Notes: generated by a model not told the origin, from the letters alone. Shown: positions 51,181 to 64,000, counted from the stretch's first letter. The stretch is DNA of 64,000 nt from Onchocerca lupi (GCA_028564675.1 JAOVVO010000230.1:44949-108948); one strand, 5' to 3'. Translations and numbers: made by a program.

Positions 51181-54100
51181 CACCGACCTAGGCTCCACTG
51201 ACAATGATTCTTTCCAGTGCTGAAGTTTAATCTTTATGTTTCTGCTTCAAGTCAGATGAGAAATTCACTGTACGGGATAGATGAAAAACATAGAAATGAT
51301 CCATTAAATTAGTCATCGACCAGCTACAACGAATTTCTCAAAAATATGCTGTTGAAAGATGAAATTAGTCGGTCTACTTGCAGCTCCCCGTTATTACATG
51401 CTTACTACTATCCAACATATTATGTCATCATGTTGTCAACTGTTTAATATTTTCTCTCCATTTGTAGTAATATTTATCTTCACTGATTTCATAGGAAAAA
51501 TTATTAGGTAATAATCTCGGAATCCTCGAGTAGATAAAATATATTTCCTGGGACGATGGATATATATTTTTCTTGGTCGTTTTCTCGATAATTTATTACT
51601 GAAATGAATAGCTTCGGTGATAGCTTTCGCAAACACTGTCAGCAATTATTTTAGCATCCAAAATGTTGGTCAAAATGGAGAAGGAAGGGAGAGAGTGCGA
51701 TAAAAATGAAAGAAAAGTGCGGAAGAAATAGATAAAATGAGCGGCAGTGCGGAAGGAGCAGAATTTTAAATTATTGCAACCTTTTGATTGTGATCAATTT
51801 TAACTTCTTTCTGATCGGAATTCCATCTTCCAGTCACACTGAAATTGTAATATATCTTCGGTCACTTAACGCTGACTATTTTACCTTTCATTGTTGACTG
51901 CCTTGATTGCCATCTAAGATGTGTTCATCCCAGTTCGATCAATTACCAATACATCGTCACACTATCATGCATGCTAAGGTTCAGAAAAGAAACGATTTTC
52001 TTTTGTGGGTTGGCGTTGACAGGAAGTTCACAGTACTGATTAGCTGAGCAATGCATGCATACCTCCTTTTCTCGTCTAGTAAATGAATATGATATCGGTT
52101 GTTATAATTGATAATTATGTAATTGTACCTGTAGTTATTTTATCCAATAATGAAGTGTTAATTGTAACTGTACAGATCAGTCAAGCAATGAGGAAGTGTA
52201 TTTTTTCAACTAAAGAGTTTTCAAAAAATGGTATCTCTCAGCAAAACCATTGTTTTGCTTTGAATGTCAACAGGTTAGCACAATAAGCCCATCTAATAAA
52301 GAGCATTCATTATCGGAAAGAAGTGCTACTGATAATGGTCAAAACGATAAATGATAATGATGTAGATGACAACAAGTTTCCCATTTTACTGCTTCATCAA
52401 CAACTTTCAAAAGTGAAAAAAAATTTCTCTTAAAAGAATTTCATTAACGACACTTTGAAATATAATTGCACGGACAGTGATAAAATGAGATGCATACTTT
52501 TGTAAATGAATGTTTTGCAAAAATTTGCTTATCAGATGGCTCAGCTCGACATACATTTCAAAGGAATCATTGATGTAGATATAGCGATGGATTTAGTCAG
52601 TTTCTATATTTCAAGGCAAAAATTTTCTTGTCAATCAATACCAAAATTATTTATTACTATTATTTCATTAGAATATATCAATTGCAAATACTACGTGAGA
52701 AGATTGAATTCTAGAACTGCACAGTTAAGCATTTAAAATCCCATAGTCAAATGGAGCTTTTGAAGCACTGGAGTAAAGTCTTCAACATTATTAGAATCTG
52801 CTCTAGATTTACTTTCATTAACGCTCTTTCTAGCCTTTTCACTATTGATTTGTTGAGCTAAAAAAAGCGAATTAGTATTGAGCTCTATGCTCTATCTTAA
52901 TTTCAAAAATTTCTGAAGAAAACCCAAGACCTTGGCTTTTAGTCAATGCCATATATACTCAGTATTTAAGTTTGTGCAACAGCGTTGTTTCATCGATCAT
53001 TGAAGCAACGATAATCATCACCATTCAAAAACTTGTTTTCTTAATTGAATCTAATATTTAATGCAGTCAAACCAGCAACTAGCAGCATGCATCTTTTACT
53101 AATGACACAAACCCTATCTTATCTTCGCCACTCTTCCGATAGGTAATTGCCAATTATCCATTAAGAGAATGTGCGATAGTTGTTATGATCACTTTCCATT
53201 TCCATATCAATACTTTTTGAGAAATAAACAACCTTAATCATTGTTAAGGAATGGTACAAAGAACAGCATGCAACAATACATCATCAATCAGTAGTCATTA
53301 AATACACGGACATCGTCTCTTGATAAATGCTGCATTAATAATCGCATTTTAAAACTTATATGATCTCCAGTAGACTTGCACTTCTGCAGAGACAAGCTGC
53401 ACTGATTATTTCATAATCTGATGCACCGACTTATTATGACTAATCAAACGTCCTGCAAATTAAGGGGTATTCAAAACTTTTACAAATTTATGTATATGGC
53501 AAAGATCCTAGCCTAGTAAGTTATATTAATCAAGATTAGCATGTTTCAATGGTATTTTAAACATGATGAGAGTTTATAGTAGAAATAGGTCCACTAATCA
53601 CAGAGAAATATTTCTTAACTCTTCTCTGATAAGATTCTTCGCTAAATTTGCATTTATTAAAAAATTTGGCAATACTGCAGCACATCTCAACTGATCTGAG
53701 TGTCGCAGTATTTTCTGCGATTGGATCTATTATTGAACATATTTATTCAACGAAAGTGCTGCTCGTTCGTTCATCTGGCATTCAGTCTGAAAGAAATAGA
53801 AAGATGAAATGCATTCCCTTCTTTTGAAATACAAGGAGACAATGGTTTTTCAAAGCTATAGCCATCCAACGCAGCAAAGTGAAGCAAAGCAGTATACTTA
53901 TCATCTTTTCAACAAAATTTTTAAAAAAGCTGTTTATTCCATCTCTACCCATTGAATCAGACAACTGATTTTGATACAATTACAACATCATCAGGAAGGT
54001 TGAAGAGGCGGATAAAATGCATTTCAGGACAAAGAATTTCCTGAGTTCGTTAGCCAGATCTTTGCTGGCTCGATAGCCTCTTTACTGTTTGAGAATTCGA

Positions 54101-57044
54101 ATAAATTGCATCTCTCTCCTTTCTATGCCTCGTTTTCATTATTGACACTTTCAACGTATTCAATAGCCATGCTTTGACTATTTAAAATCAAATTGGAGGG
54201 CGACATTTGTGCTCCTATGCAGGGACTTTTGCCGAATTGGACGCCTGACACTAAAATAACCTTCTCTGAAAACGGCTAATTAATCGTTGGCAGGGTGTAT
54301 GATTGGAATCGGAAACTAAAATGATCCTCTCGGAAGGTGAGCAGTAAATTTTTAGCCGGATGAAGCTCAAACTGGAACCATTCTTGCTAATTCTCTTGAT
54401 GGAAAAAATGATGCATGATCGTTCTCGAGAGTTTCAGCTTTTTTATCGGATTCGTTCCTTCTTCTTCTTCTTCTTCTTCATCTCCACTATCTCCAGCACT
54501 TATTTTCCGGTTCTTCTGCTACCATCTGCAAGCATCTTAATTGCTTGTAATTCAGCCCGTACAAATGAAGAGATAGGCAAGCAAGAAGGCATTCATTAGA
54601 CAATGATTGCAGTGAGCAAGCAATCACTTAACCACTTAACAAGCATTCAGAACTAGCAATCCCACGAAACGACACCCATTGTGTCAATGACAGGTCAAAG
54701 GTCATCATTATCTCTCAATGATGAGTGGTGGCCATTCAAATAACATAAAATCACAGTCTTCGGAGCTTTTGTGAAAAGGGTAGGGACTCGAAGATTTGCA
54801 ATACATTACTGGAATCACCAAATGCATTCGTAAAAGCCTCGGAGAATAGCGGGAGAAAAACTTTGATATTATCAAATATATTGAGTCAACTGATGAAAAT
54901 ATTGTCAACATAGAAAGAAACTAACTTCCAGAATCATGGAATTAAATTATATCAATTTTCGAAATTTCTTTCATAAAATCATTGCTTATCACTTCGTTAT
55001 TGTCATTTTTCAAAAACATTACTGACTGCAAACTAATTAGTTTCAAGAAATTGGCATTCAAGTTTATCATTCGTTTTAAAATGACATTTAAACTTTGGTC
55101 TAATTGTTATTCTTTTCTTTTGGTCATAATGATGAATTCATTAGCATGTATCATATAAGTAACTTTTAAAGTTCATTGTCAATCCATTCTAAAAAACTAT
55201 CCTCAGCCTCGACTTACATCAGAATAATAAATTGCACAAGGACATTTATTCTTCATTCTCACTTCTAACCTAGGATTTACTTTTGTTAGGTTTATTTTTT
55301 GATAATTTCTATGCAATCAAATGATCTTTAATTCTAAAATTCTTCGAAGGGCAAATTTTTTCAGTTCATTCAAGATATTCGACTGTTGTCGTATGTCACA
55401 TCTCAAAACTGCAGATGCATTGCAAATGTTACTGTGTATGTGGTTCCGCGTAATACTGGAATTGAAAAAATATGAAGAATGTGGTTAACCAAACGATGTA
55501 CGTGAATTACGTGTAGTGGAAAATGTAAGGAACGTTTCCTGCAAAATATGATACGTAGTGTAATGAAGTGTATATGTGCTTGTAACAAATAATCGTGACA
55601 AGCCACTTTTAGATTAGATTTAGATATGATCGATTTCCAATTATCGCAGCAGTTCCTGTTGGTTGTTTAAAAAATGGGGTAAAATTAGGGAGAATTCCTA
55701 TCTGGAAGCAGATGAACTAGCTAGGCCGCAGTCTAAAAAGACACAATCATCCCCGTACATTGGGCTTCACAAATAAATGATTGGTGAAGAGTTGAAGGTT
55801 TTCGCAACAATTATATTTACAAAAAAGCTTCCTTTTGCTTGTCATTGCGATAAAGATCTGGAGGAACGGAAGTGCAAGAATAGAAAACACTTCCGCTTCT
55901 ACTAGGCTGTTTACAATTTTCCAATCAGAAAAGACGCACAGCTAAACAGTAACTTGGAACCATGGCGATTAGGACAAGTAAATTAGAATAAGTTTAAGAA
56001 AAGTTTGAAGAAATGAATTCCTCCATATAAGAGGGAATAATGTAACGAAGCAAGTAAGATTAATTATCAGTATTTTCAGTTTTCAGTTGTCATCTAATCA
56101 TTTCGTGGCTCACGCAGCAATTGAAGAGAACATATTGAATCATTATTATCAAAAGCCTAGCATCAATGAGTCTTCGAAATTGAGTAAATTTGATAATTGT
56201 TTTTATACAGTCAATGCTTACAGAGAAATAGTCTGTAAATCTTGACAATTCAGTTTTGAAAGTATTCAAAAAAGCAAAGTTTGAGAGATGGAGTGATAGT
56301 GGCTGTAAGGACTTTGTTTTTTTTAATATATATCATTTCATCAAAATATTCAAATAAGTAGTGCATTGATAGTACGATACTGCGTTTACTAAATAATATA
56401 GTGATCTGATAAATGTAGCCATATCTTGATCAAAGTTATGAACTTCATCTTGTATTTTAAGAGAAATTCAAAAAATCGTTATGCTCAGCGAACAAATTAA
56501 ATTACTAGCATAGTTTTATGCAAATTAAGGTCTGAAAAATCAAAATATGCAACAGTATAAGTTGCTTATGTTTTGCCACATGTTTATCCGTCAACCACAC
56601 GAAAGATATTATGAATGAATTAAAATGAAAGAATAATTATTTGCATTAGCTGTACAGGTGCTTAGTGGTTGGTTGAAGTTTTCGCTGTTGATCTTTTGCT
56701 AACAACAGGTAGAAATACACTTGACTTGAGTCTTCAGTTAACACTGAACTATATGTCTGGAAGAAAATGGAGGTGGAAGAAGGGAAGGAGAACAGTAGAG
56801 AGTAGAGAAGTTCAGTTACAACATGGAACTAAGAGAGGTTAACTAAAAAATCCAATTCTCGTCCTCATCAAACTAAAAAGTTTTCAGTAGTTCGACTTCA
56901 AAATTCTTCTGCTCTTCTGTTACATTAAAAATCCTTTATACTTTTGTAGAAATTAAATTTGAAAGTTGTGGAGAATTTGAATTTATCTAATTGAAATTGA
57001 ATGATTTTGAATGATCCTCTAAATTTTCAAATTTTGAAAATTCA
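51181..57044. other. Mostly non-coding interval between ceh-32 and presenilin
   Basis: This holds the ceh-32 3' flank, a weak minus-strand exon series at 52747-53846 (listed separately) and the presenilin upstream region. A (TTC)n tract lies near 54460-54480 and explains the Phe-rich frame there. The remaining open frames are AT-driven. Nothing else is supported. Confidence 0.45.
52747..53846 (-). CDS. Candidate unidentified gene on the minus strand
   Basis: A phase-consistent series of minus-strand exons can be drawn. An incomplete first exon ends at 53833 (KYTALLHFAALDGYSFEKPL); then 53602-53726 (NTATLRSVEMCCSIAKFF), 53306-53383 (GDHISFKMRLLMQHLSRDDV) and 52747-52857, ending in TGA. The last exon follows a strong CTTTTTTTAG acceptor but is open in two frames. 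I find no start codon and do not recognise the protein. The exons are helical, Lys/Leu-rich and more protein-like than their surroundings, but donors GTGATT and GTATTT are mediocre, so chance cannot be excluded. Confidence 0.25.
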
Positions 57045-60000
57045 ATGTATTCATTATTCGGGAAATGTTTCAAGCGCAGGAATTACACCATGTCACAAAC
57101 AGCAGTGGATAAAATGTTTAAAGATGAGGAAGAAATATGGTCAGCCGTTGAATATTGGACAAAACAACTGAAACAGGTTGAGTTCATTTCGCTAAATAAT
57201 GCAGCTCAGCTGAGCTCAATTTTAGAATTCATAAAAATAATAAATCTTGATATTTACTTCATTTTCACTTCTCTTTCATTATTGCTTTCTATTTTCATAG
57301 GAATGGAATGAAATCGTTAATTTTTGTTGTTTTTCTTTTAATTAATTCGAAACAAAAACTGAGAAGTAGCTTAAACGTACTCTCTTGCATGTATAGCATG
57401 CAAAACGACATTGCTTCATAATAGCAGCCTTCCAATCATTGGGTTATTCCGAGACGGAGCACTTATTTGCACAGCAAGTATTGAAAATAATTTTTTTGAG
57501 TAATGCAAAGACTTATTTCTGATCCAGAATTCAATTGATTGAAATGTAAATTATTTCTTTCATTTTTCTATTATAATCGATGAATTTAAAATATTTGAAA
57601 TTTCCGAAAAATATTTCTATGAAAGCAGTAAAAGATGAAAATTATTAGCAAAAAATTGACATTAGCAAAAAATGACATTAGCAATTAGCAAAAAATTGAC
57701 ATTCGGAGTTGTGTAAAGCATATGGAATTGGATGTATTTTTTCAGATGAACTCTCTTTCTGTTTTTAATCATTTCAATTCAGTCATATAACACTTGATGA
57801 ATGATGGAGCAATTGACATATTTTATATTATAGAGCACTGAAAATGAATTGTATAGCTGAAGATGTATTTGTCACGAAACTGTTTGATTTGACGAAGTGA
57901 GAAGAGATATATGTTTGTAGGTTGAAAGATTATTGGTTCCCGTTACTCTCAACATATTGCTAACACTAATTGTTTGGATTGGTGTGTATCATACGAAAAC
58001 GGAATCAAATTCTGTATTCTATTATATGCTCGATCCGGGGCATAATCGTACTACCGGAAATGAAATCATCGACGGAATGGTAGGAATTTGAAATTTGTTC
58101 AACTAGTCAGAAAACTGGACATTTCTACAGCTGCAGAACTTTATTGATGCAATTAATTTCTATTTTCACTCTCTTTTTATCATCCAAAACAGTGGATATT
58201 CAGGAAGAGCGAATATTTTTTTATTATTGTCGCATAAAGTGACAAATCCGTCCATTAATTTAAGCTAAAAACTGGTAGGAAACGAACTTTGATTGATGAA
58301 GAGAAAAAAGTCTATGAAACATTGAACAAAAATGTCTCCAGCAGTAATTATTGAACACATTTTATGGCGATGAATGGAGGAGGACAAATAAATGATTTGC
58401 TGAACCACTGCTTGCAAAGCTGGTTGAGAGCACCAAGATTCTTCACTTATTTTATCCTCTTTTGATGTCGATCTTACTTTTCTCGCTTACAACTGAGTGT
58501 TATCTTTGACGTTTTGCTTTTCTCAGTTCAATATACTTCAAGTTTCTTTGCATAATTTAGAACAAAAGAGGTTTCTTCTTTCTTTCTGAACACATCTCAT
58601 GGTTTGCTACTAATGCTACGAGGAGTGAACACTATTTTTTCTTTCTTTTTTTTTTTTTGCAAATAATCATTAAAGTAACAAACTTATACAAGCAAAATCA
58701 CCTAACACTGTAACTACAACTGTGTTGCTGAGAGTAATGAAACCTTTAATTTAAACTCTGAAATGATGATTACAGCAAGTCAGATCATGTAAAAATGACT
58801 CCATAAAGTTAAGAAAACTTTTGAAATAACTCCCCCAAACCAATATCTTCTGCTAATTGAACTGCAATTCATTGGAATGACACATTTCTATGATTCTTAA
58901 TATTTTCAGCACTAAATCGAATAATCGATCCGATTGTAAGTAAGAAATTGTGAATCTGAAATTAATTTTTATTGGATGATATAGGCAGGAAGTATCACAA
59001 AAAGTTAGTATTCAGGTGAATGGAATTGGATGTGTACTGATGCTGGCTGTGATAAGTTTTGCATTGCTTGCTATGGCATTGTACGACTACAAGCGATTGG
59101 TTCAAATTTGGCTATACATGTCATGTGTACTTATTATCTTTGGAGTCTTCGCTTCATTCTTGGTGTATGCTTTCAACTTGCTTACAGAAATAGTCGAGAA
59201 GAAAAGATCAGAGAATATTATTCTCCTTTTGCAATGCAAAATTTCAAATTAGAAGTCTCTTCTAATTGGAAATTTTGAACAATAAATGTTGAGTTGAAGA
59301 TTCTAGCATGCATAGAATCTTCAACTCAACATCTATTCCATTTAAGAAGCTAAGAAACCTTGAAACAAACATAGTGGAATTAATTGAAAATTAACTACGA
59401 ATTATAATTGAAATTTGAAGATTGTGAACTTTAAATTCCTTCTTGTTTAAATAGAAGAACACTATTGATGGATAGGATAATTTGGAAACGAACTACAAAG
59501 CAAAAGCAATAAAAGTTTAAACTCAAGCGAAACAAGTTGAGATAGAACTGGCACCAATTGATTGTATTAAACCTGTGTATAGAATGACGTCATATAATTA
59601 AAAATTCACACATTCACACAGCGAAGTGTGTACTCCATTACCAAAAATACTCTTTGTCATTATATTCAGAGGTCATTTTATGAAATATTTTGTAGATGCA
59701 AATTTTACGCTTCAATTTTACAAAAGAAAAAAAGAAAAACAACATATATCACGCCTGAGTTTGAATGAATTAGAAGATGATGATGAAGGAGGAAATTAAG
59801 AAATTGTCTGACATCAAATTTCAGGTGACAGACATTGGTCTCCAACTTGCCGTTAGCTGTCCTTTATTGTGTTAATTGAATGATCTTCTGAAAGCAAATG
59901 AATAAATTTGGTAACAAAATATTTCAGAGATTTATTCAAAGCATTTGGCTTCCAAACAGCTCCTCCTATATTTACAACGCTCATTGTTATTACGTATGGT

Positions 60001-62145
60001 ACCGTCGGCATCCTTGTATTCTTCACCAAAATAACCCCTCTTTACATGCATCAATTTTACGTCATTTGCAATTGCTCATTGGTTTCCGTATTTTACCTTC
60101 GAATGTTTCCTACACATACAACATGGTTTGTATTGGTGTGTATTATTATTTGGGGTAAGTTGATCAAAATTTATCGGTTTTCATAAATGCTCATTAACTT
60201 TTTTGCATAGATACGTTCAGTGCGATGAATTGCTGTAATAAATTAAAATTCTCCCAAAGTAACTTAACATTTCTAGTCTGATCTTGCTTTCTTTTAAAGC
60301 TTATGTATATGGTCGATTAAAAAAGCGAAAAAAAATGGGAAAAATTGAGAAAACTGAAAAGCTTGACGAAAAATAAGAAATTGAAAAAATGAAATAAAAA
60401 AAAAATAAAATCTGTCAGAATGATGTCAATCTCAATTATTTCATAAAGAGACTAAACTGATTCATTCAGAATACAAGAAAGTAGTATTTAGATGCATTCG
60501 CAGTGCTCGCACCTGTAGGTCCTTTACGACGTATCAATGAAAAAGCTCATGAATACAGCGATCAAGTAAGTAAGTTACTTGCCAGTTTTAATCTAGTTAT
60601 TTGTGCATAAGCATACATTGCATTAATTGCTTTATAATTTCAACAATAATCTCTGACAAACGGTTTGTTTCTTGTAGGTATTGCGATTCTTGATGTTCAC
60701 GGCTGAGGACAGATATGATGCGCCACATGACGAAATTGTAAGCTTCCATTAGATGAATAAGTGTTATTAGTCTATCGAATTTTACTTCAAACAGTGTACA
60801 ATATTCTATTTCAATTATCAGTTGATGCCATCCGTTTTTTCGAAATATTGAGCAGGAATGAACATTAATTATTTGAGGCAGGAAAACGCAAAAAAGACTT
60901 TTTTCAAAAATTGATTTAATAAGTCTTAATAATAACTATAAATTTTTAATAGTTACTTTCATAAATCAGTTATTTCCTAGTCTTTTTCATAAACCCTTCA
61001 TATGGAAGTTTGGAAAATAAATGATCGATCTACTGATTGTTCAGGTCGTAAACAAATATGCCACCGAGTCGCAACAGAACAAATTAAGTGGAAAGCGTGA
61101 AACAAATTCCATAATGAAGCTGGATTTGGTATTTTTCATAGATTTAGCATATTGCAAGAGTATACTTACCAATAACTCATATGCATCATCCAGAAAATCT
61201 TGATTCCAATCTGATTTTAACAAGAGTTTTTTTTTTTCAAGTTGCAACAAACAGAAGATGAATGTATTCGACAGCGCAAAACGCTTTATTCAAAAAATGA
61301 CACGCAAGCTGAGATAGTACGGATCTGCCCAAAATTTGGAGCATGCAACGAAAAAAAATATGATGATATGAAATTTACAGTGTATGACGCCTTGAATGAT
61401 GGATGTAAGGATGGGCATTATTCCTTCTCAAAATTTTCTCTTCATTGATCGGGGATGCAAAGATTCATATTTATTAATTTTCGAAACACAATAATATGAA
61501 ATAAGTTGAAAAATCTAATTGCGAATTTTTCACACATTTGATTGCGAATTTTTCACACATTCTTCCATTCTTTATGCTGCTACTACTACTGTCATTCGCT
61601 AAATAAGTGCTAGCTTCTCAAAAAAAATTACCATTTCTCACTTCATTCAATTAAATTATCATAAAAAGTGGAATTACATAGAATTCAAATTATAAAAAAT
61701 GGTTATTTTCATTGAAAAAGTTGGTTCCATCAACAATATCTTACTGAGCAAGCAAGCAAGCAGCTCAACAGTTAATCGATAAGATGCTACTAAGCTTATT
61801 ATTTTTAACAATTCCATATGCTTTGTAACTTGAACTCCTTAAGTTACAGTTAAATGAAAAATTTCAGCATCGGTTCGCCTTGGCATGGGTGACTTTGTTT
61901 TCTACAGCTTGCTGGTAGGTAAAGCCGCTGCGACACATAGTGCGATGTGCGTTGCTGGTTCAATGATTGGTATACTGGTGGGATTGATTATCACCTTAAC
62001 GATACTGTCCGGCGAAGACGAAACTGCCCCGGCATTACCTGTTTCAATTACGATCGCATTGCTGTTGCATTTCGGGATCTATCTGTTCGTCGAACCGTTC
62101 TATAGGCAGATTGTAATCACTCCGAAATTATTTCTTCTACTCTAA
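57045..62145 (+). CDS. PSEN: Presenilin, catalytic subunit of gamma-secretase
   Basis: Nine exons: 57045-57176, 57921-58079, 59016-59164, 59928-60154, 60492-60565, 60678-60737, 61045-61128, 61242-61404 and 61868-62145. This gives 441 residues, or 426 if translation starts at the second ATG (57090), which lies just after a possible trans-splice acceptor (AAGCGCAG). Presenilin is the membrane aspartyl protease that cuts Notch-type stubs; C. elegans has sel-12, hop-1 and the divergent spe-4. The first transmembrane helix is VERLLVPVTLNILLTLIVW. The first catalytic Asp223 is in WDAFAVLAPVGPLR, its codon split by an intron; the second, Asp358, is in RLGMGDFVFYSLLVGKAAA. PAL is at 404-406 (ETAPALPVSI). 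A hydrophilic loop of about 110 residues containing Cys lies between. GMGD replaces the usual GLGD. I cannot decide between hop-1, sel-12 and a separate paralogue. Confidence 0.92.
57643..57703 (+). repeat. Short tandem repeat in presenilin intron 1
   Basis: Three imperfect copies of a unit close to ATTAGCAAAAAATTGAC lie in a row, one with an inserted partial copy. Confidence 0.75.
59237..59277. repeat. Hairpin 1 in presenilin intron 3
   Basis: Arms of 19 bases (59237-59255 and 59259-59277, CAAAATTTC...AGAAG and its complement) pair with one mismatch around a three-base loop. It starts about 70 bases into the intron, four bases before a second, longer hairpin. Confidence 0.85.
59281..59337. 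repeat. Hairpin 2 in presenilin intron 3
   Basis: Arms of 25 bases (59281-59305 and 59313-59337), containing ATGTTGAGTTGAAGATTCTA on the left, pair with one mismatch around the loop GCATGCA. This is the longest near-perfect inverted repeat I found in the window. Confidence 0.9.
61518..61562 (+). repeat. Two-copy tandem repeat in presenilin intron 8
   Basis: ATTGCGAATTTTTCACACATTTG occurs twice in direct succession, the second copy differing only at its last bases. Confidence 0.85.
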
Positions 62146-63963
62146 CATATTGCATTTGAGAATTACTTGCAATTTCGAAATTTTCTTCACTTGGCTCTAG
62201 AAATCCTTGAATTTTTCTTAATTCTACCACAGATTCCTTGACTTTTTTCTTCCATTCATTCATCAACGAGACCAAAAATTTTATTTTGAATAAAATCTCT
62301 AGGTTTTAATTTAAGCCTAAGCTAGAGTGCACTTACTTAGCGTTTAGGACAACTTAACGAGAAATTAGAAGGCCGTGGTGAGGGATTTCCATTTGCTTTT
62401 TTTTTCCTTCCATATTTCATCATCTTGAAATCTATATTTGATAAGCAGTAGGATGGATATGGAGTGCCAAAATTTTACAAATGCCAATAAACTCCACTAC
62501 TAACTATAAACAAAAAAAAAAAAAAAAATTGGTATTAATGGACTGAGATGGAACAAAAAGAGAAGTGATTGATACGAAAGAAAATCCAAATCCAAACTTT
62601 TCAGGAATTCCCGGGGTTTAAGGAAGGACAATTCCCAGTTTAAAAAGTCTGATGCGAAGAGAACAATGTGGAACTAAGCCTAAGCAGTAATGGGAAAAAG
62701 ACTATTTATTTAAATTACAGATACCTAATCACACTCCCGAACACTATGGATTCTAAAGTTGTAGAGAAAGCCTATGCACATTGTTCTCTTATATTCCTCT
62801 TCATCTCCACATCTTAATTATTGTAACTTGATATTAGCTCTGGCTCAGAGCCTTTCACTTTGGCAAATTGATTCATTTGGATTAGAAAGAATCAGGAATA
62901 ATCAAGTGCCAACAAAATGATCAGTACAAGCATGACGATCAGGTCGAACAGATTTGACGCAAAAAATCAAACAGACGAATAAAAAAAAGGTTCGAGTAGG
63001 AGCAGTCTTCAAATAACAAAGAATCTGACGATTGATTCCATCACTGTGTTAATTTTCAGATAAATTATCCATTTTTTAACACCAACAACCAATAGAACCT
63101 ACTCGTCCATGCCAAACAGCGAGAAACTTCTTACGACAAGCGAATATTGTCAGCTAGTATCGAGTGTAAGAAAAAAAAATTGTCTTGTTGTTTGTACAAA
63201 AGGAAACTAGTCAAACTGTTCATAATTACTGTAAAATGATTGATTGATAAGTTAGATGAAAGAACTGTAGATATTTGTTTTCAAATTACAAGGAAAACTG
63301 TGGTCAGTGGAGGTCTTCTTTAAATAATATTGAAAAAACACTAAGTGATTTTGATAGGTACAATCAATCAAATGAGACATTATTTGATAGTCTTTTTAAG
63401 CTTTGAAATTTTTATAATGTTTTAGTGATCAGTATAATATTAGAATTAGGTTTGGTTGCGATTGAATAAAGAAAAAAAGCTCATTACATTTGCTCCATAA
63501 AAATCCCCAATTTTAAGCCTAAGCAATTGTACATTCTATTCAAGTCATGATTTGTAAAATTATGCGAAAAAAAAAAAAAAAAAAAAAACAAAATGCAAAT
63601 AAGAATTTAATTAACGTATTCACATAAAAACATATGTTATTGAAGAAAAATATGGAATGATTATCAAATTAGAAATCATTAATTTTTTTTTTCATCGTAA
63701 AAAAACAAATAACATTAAAAAAAAAAATAAAATGAAAGTTTAAAAAGGAAAACTAACTAACGTTTTAACTTATTGACTTTTTTTTGCATATAGAACCTGA
63801 AATTTGGGTTATTTCAAAAATGCTATTACTAAACATGCATTAAAATGATAAACAACAACAACGACAACGATAACGATAACGGCAATAATTCATACTTATT
63901 ATTCACACCTAAACATATATATGGAACCATCCCCCAAAACTTTCTAATCGTCCAACCTCAACC

Positions 63964-64000
<37 letters not shown>
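62146..64000. other. A-rich 3' flank of presenilin to the window end
   Basis: No coding sequence is supported. The stretch includes several A homopolymers (about 62513-62528, 63567-63588 and 63965-63998) and a GATAAC/ACAACG-rich patch near 63850-63885. Three copies of TAAGCCTAAGC occur (62312-62322, 62675-62685 and 63514-63524). The window stops two bases after the 34-base A run. Confidence 0.5.
63965..63998. repeat. Poly(A) tract at the window end
   Basis: Thirty-four consecutive A followed by TT at the edge. It may be a genomic homopolymer, and its length is unreliable. Confidence 0.85.

Noticed and set aside
54360..54599. 79-codon frame with a Phe run
   Set aside because: Spans a (TTC)n tract; the hydrophobic run is repeat-derived.
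1..64000. CRISPR arrays, bacterial operons, tRNA and rRNA genes
   Set aside because: No regularly spaced repeats, no tRNA A/B boxes in the correct arrangement, and the gene structure is spliced and eukaryotic throughout.

Overview
The window looks like nuclear DNA of a parasitic nematode, most likely a spirurid or filarial worm. It is AT-rich, with genes broken into many short exons separated by introns of roughly 100-800 bases (a few longer), polypyrimidine-TTTCAG/TTTTAG acceptors, and acceptor-like sites a few bases upstream of several start codons, as expected for spliced-leader trans-splicing. The proteins are nematode-like, above all a CEH-32 type Six3/6 homeoprotein. No phage, plasmid, CRISPR, rRNA or convincing tRNA sequence was seen. 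All exon models were made by hand from splice signals, reading phase and remembered family consensus; no search was run.

Layout. 1-4.7 kb: AT-rich DNA with a decayed Helitron-like remnant (3163-3698, minus). 4.7-6.5 kb (minus): spliceosomal protein CWC15. 7.9-10.6 kb (plus): FAM50/XAP5, divergent from CWC15. 11.05-13.67 kb (minus): mitochondrial ATP synthase peripheral-stalk subunit b, convergent with FAM50. 15.3-19.8 kb (plus): GDP-D-glucose phosphorylase. 21.3-23.8 kb (minus): TMEM186-like mitochondrial membrane protein. 24.7-27.3 kb (plus): class I phosphatidylinositol transfer protein. 27.3-43.1 kb: a gene desert with only weak candidate exons. 43.1-51.2 kb (plus): ceh-32/SIX3/6 with a 3.8 kb last intron. 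51.2-57.0 kb: mostly non-coding, with one weak minus-strand gene candidate. 57.0-62.1 kb (plus): presenilin. 62.1-64 kb: A-rich non-coding DNA.

The genes do not form one pathway. Two links stand out. CWC15 and FAM50, both associated with activated or catalytic spliceosomes, lie head to head 1.4 kb apart. The developmental regulator ceh-32 sits at the edge of a 15.8 kb gene-free flank, typical of genes with distributed enhancers. The most unusual points are two GC-AG introns, two adjacent near-perfect hairpins in a presenilin intron, a GMGD active-site motif in presenilin, loss of the paired membrane-docking tryptophans in the PI transfer protein, and a cysteine-rich upstream ORF ahead of ceh-32. 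I found no clearly new multi-gene system.
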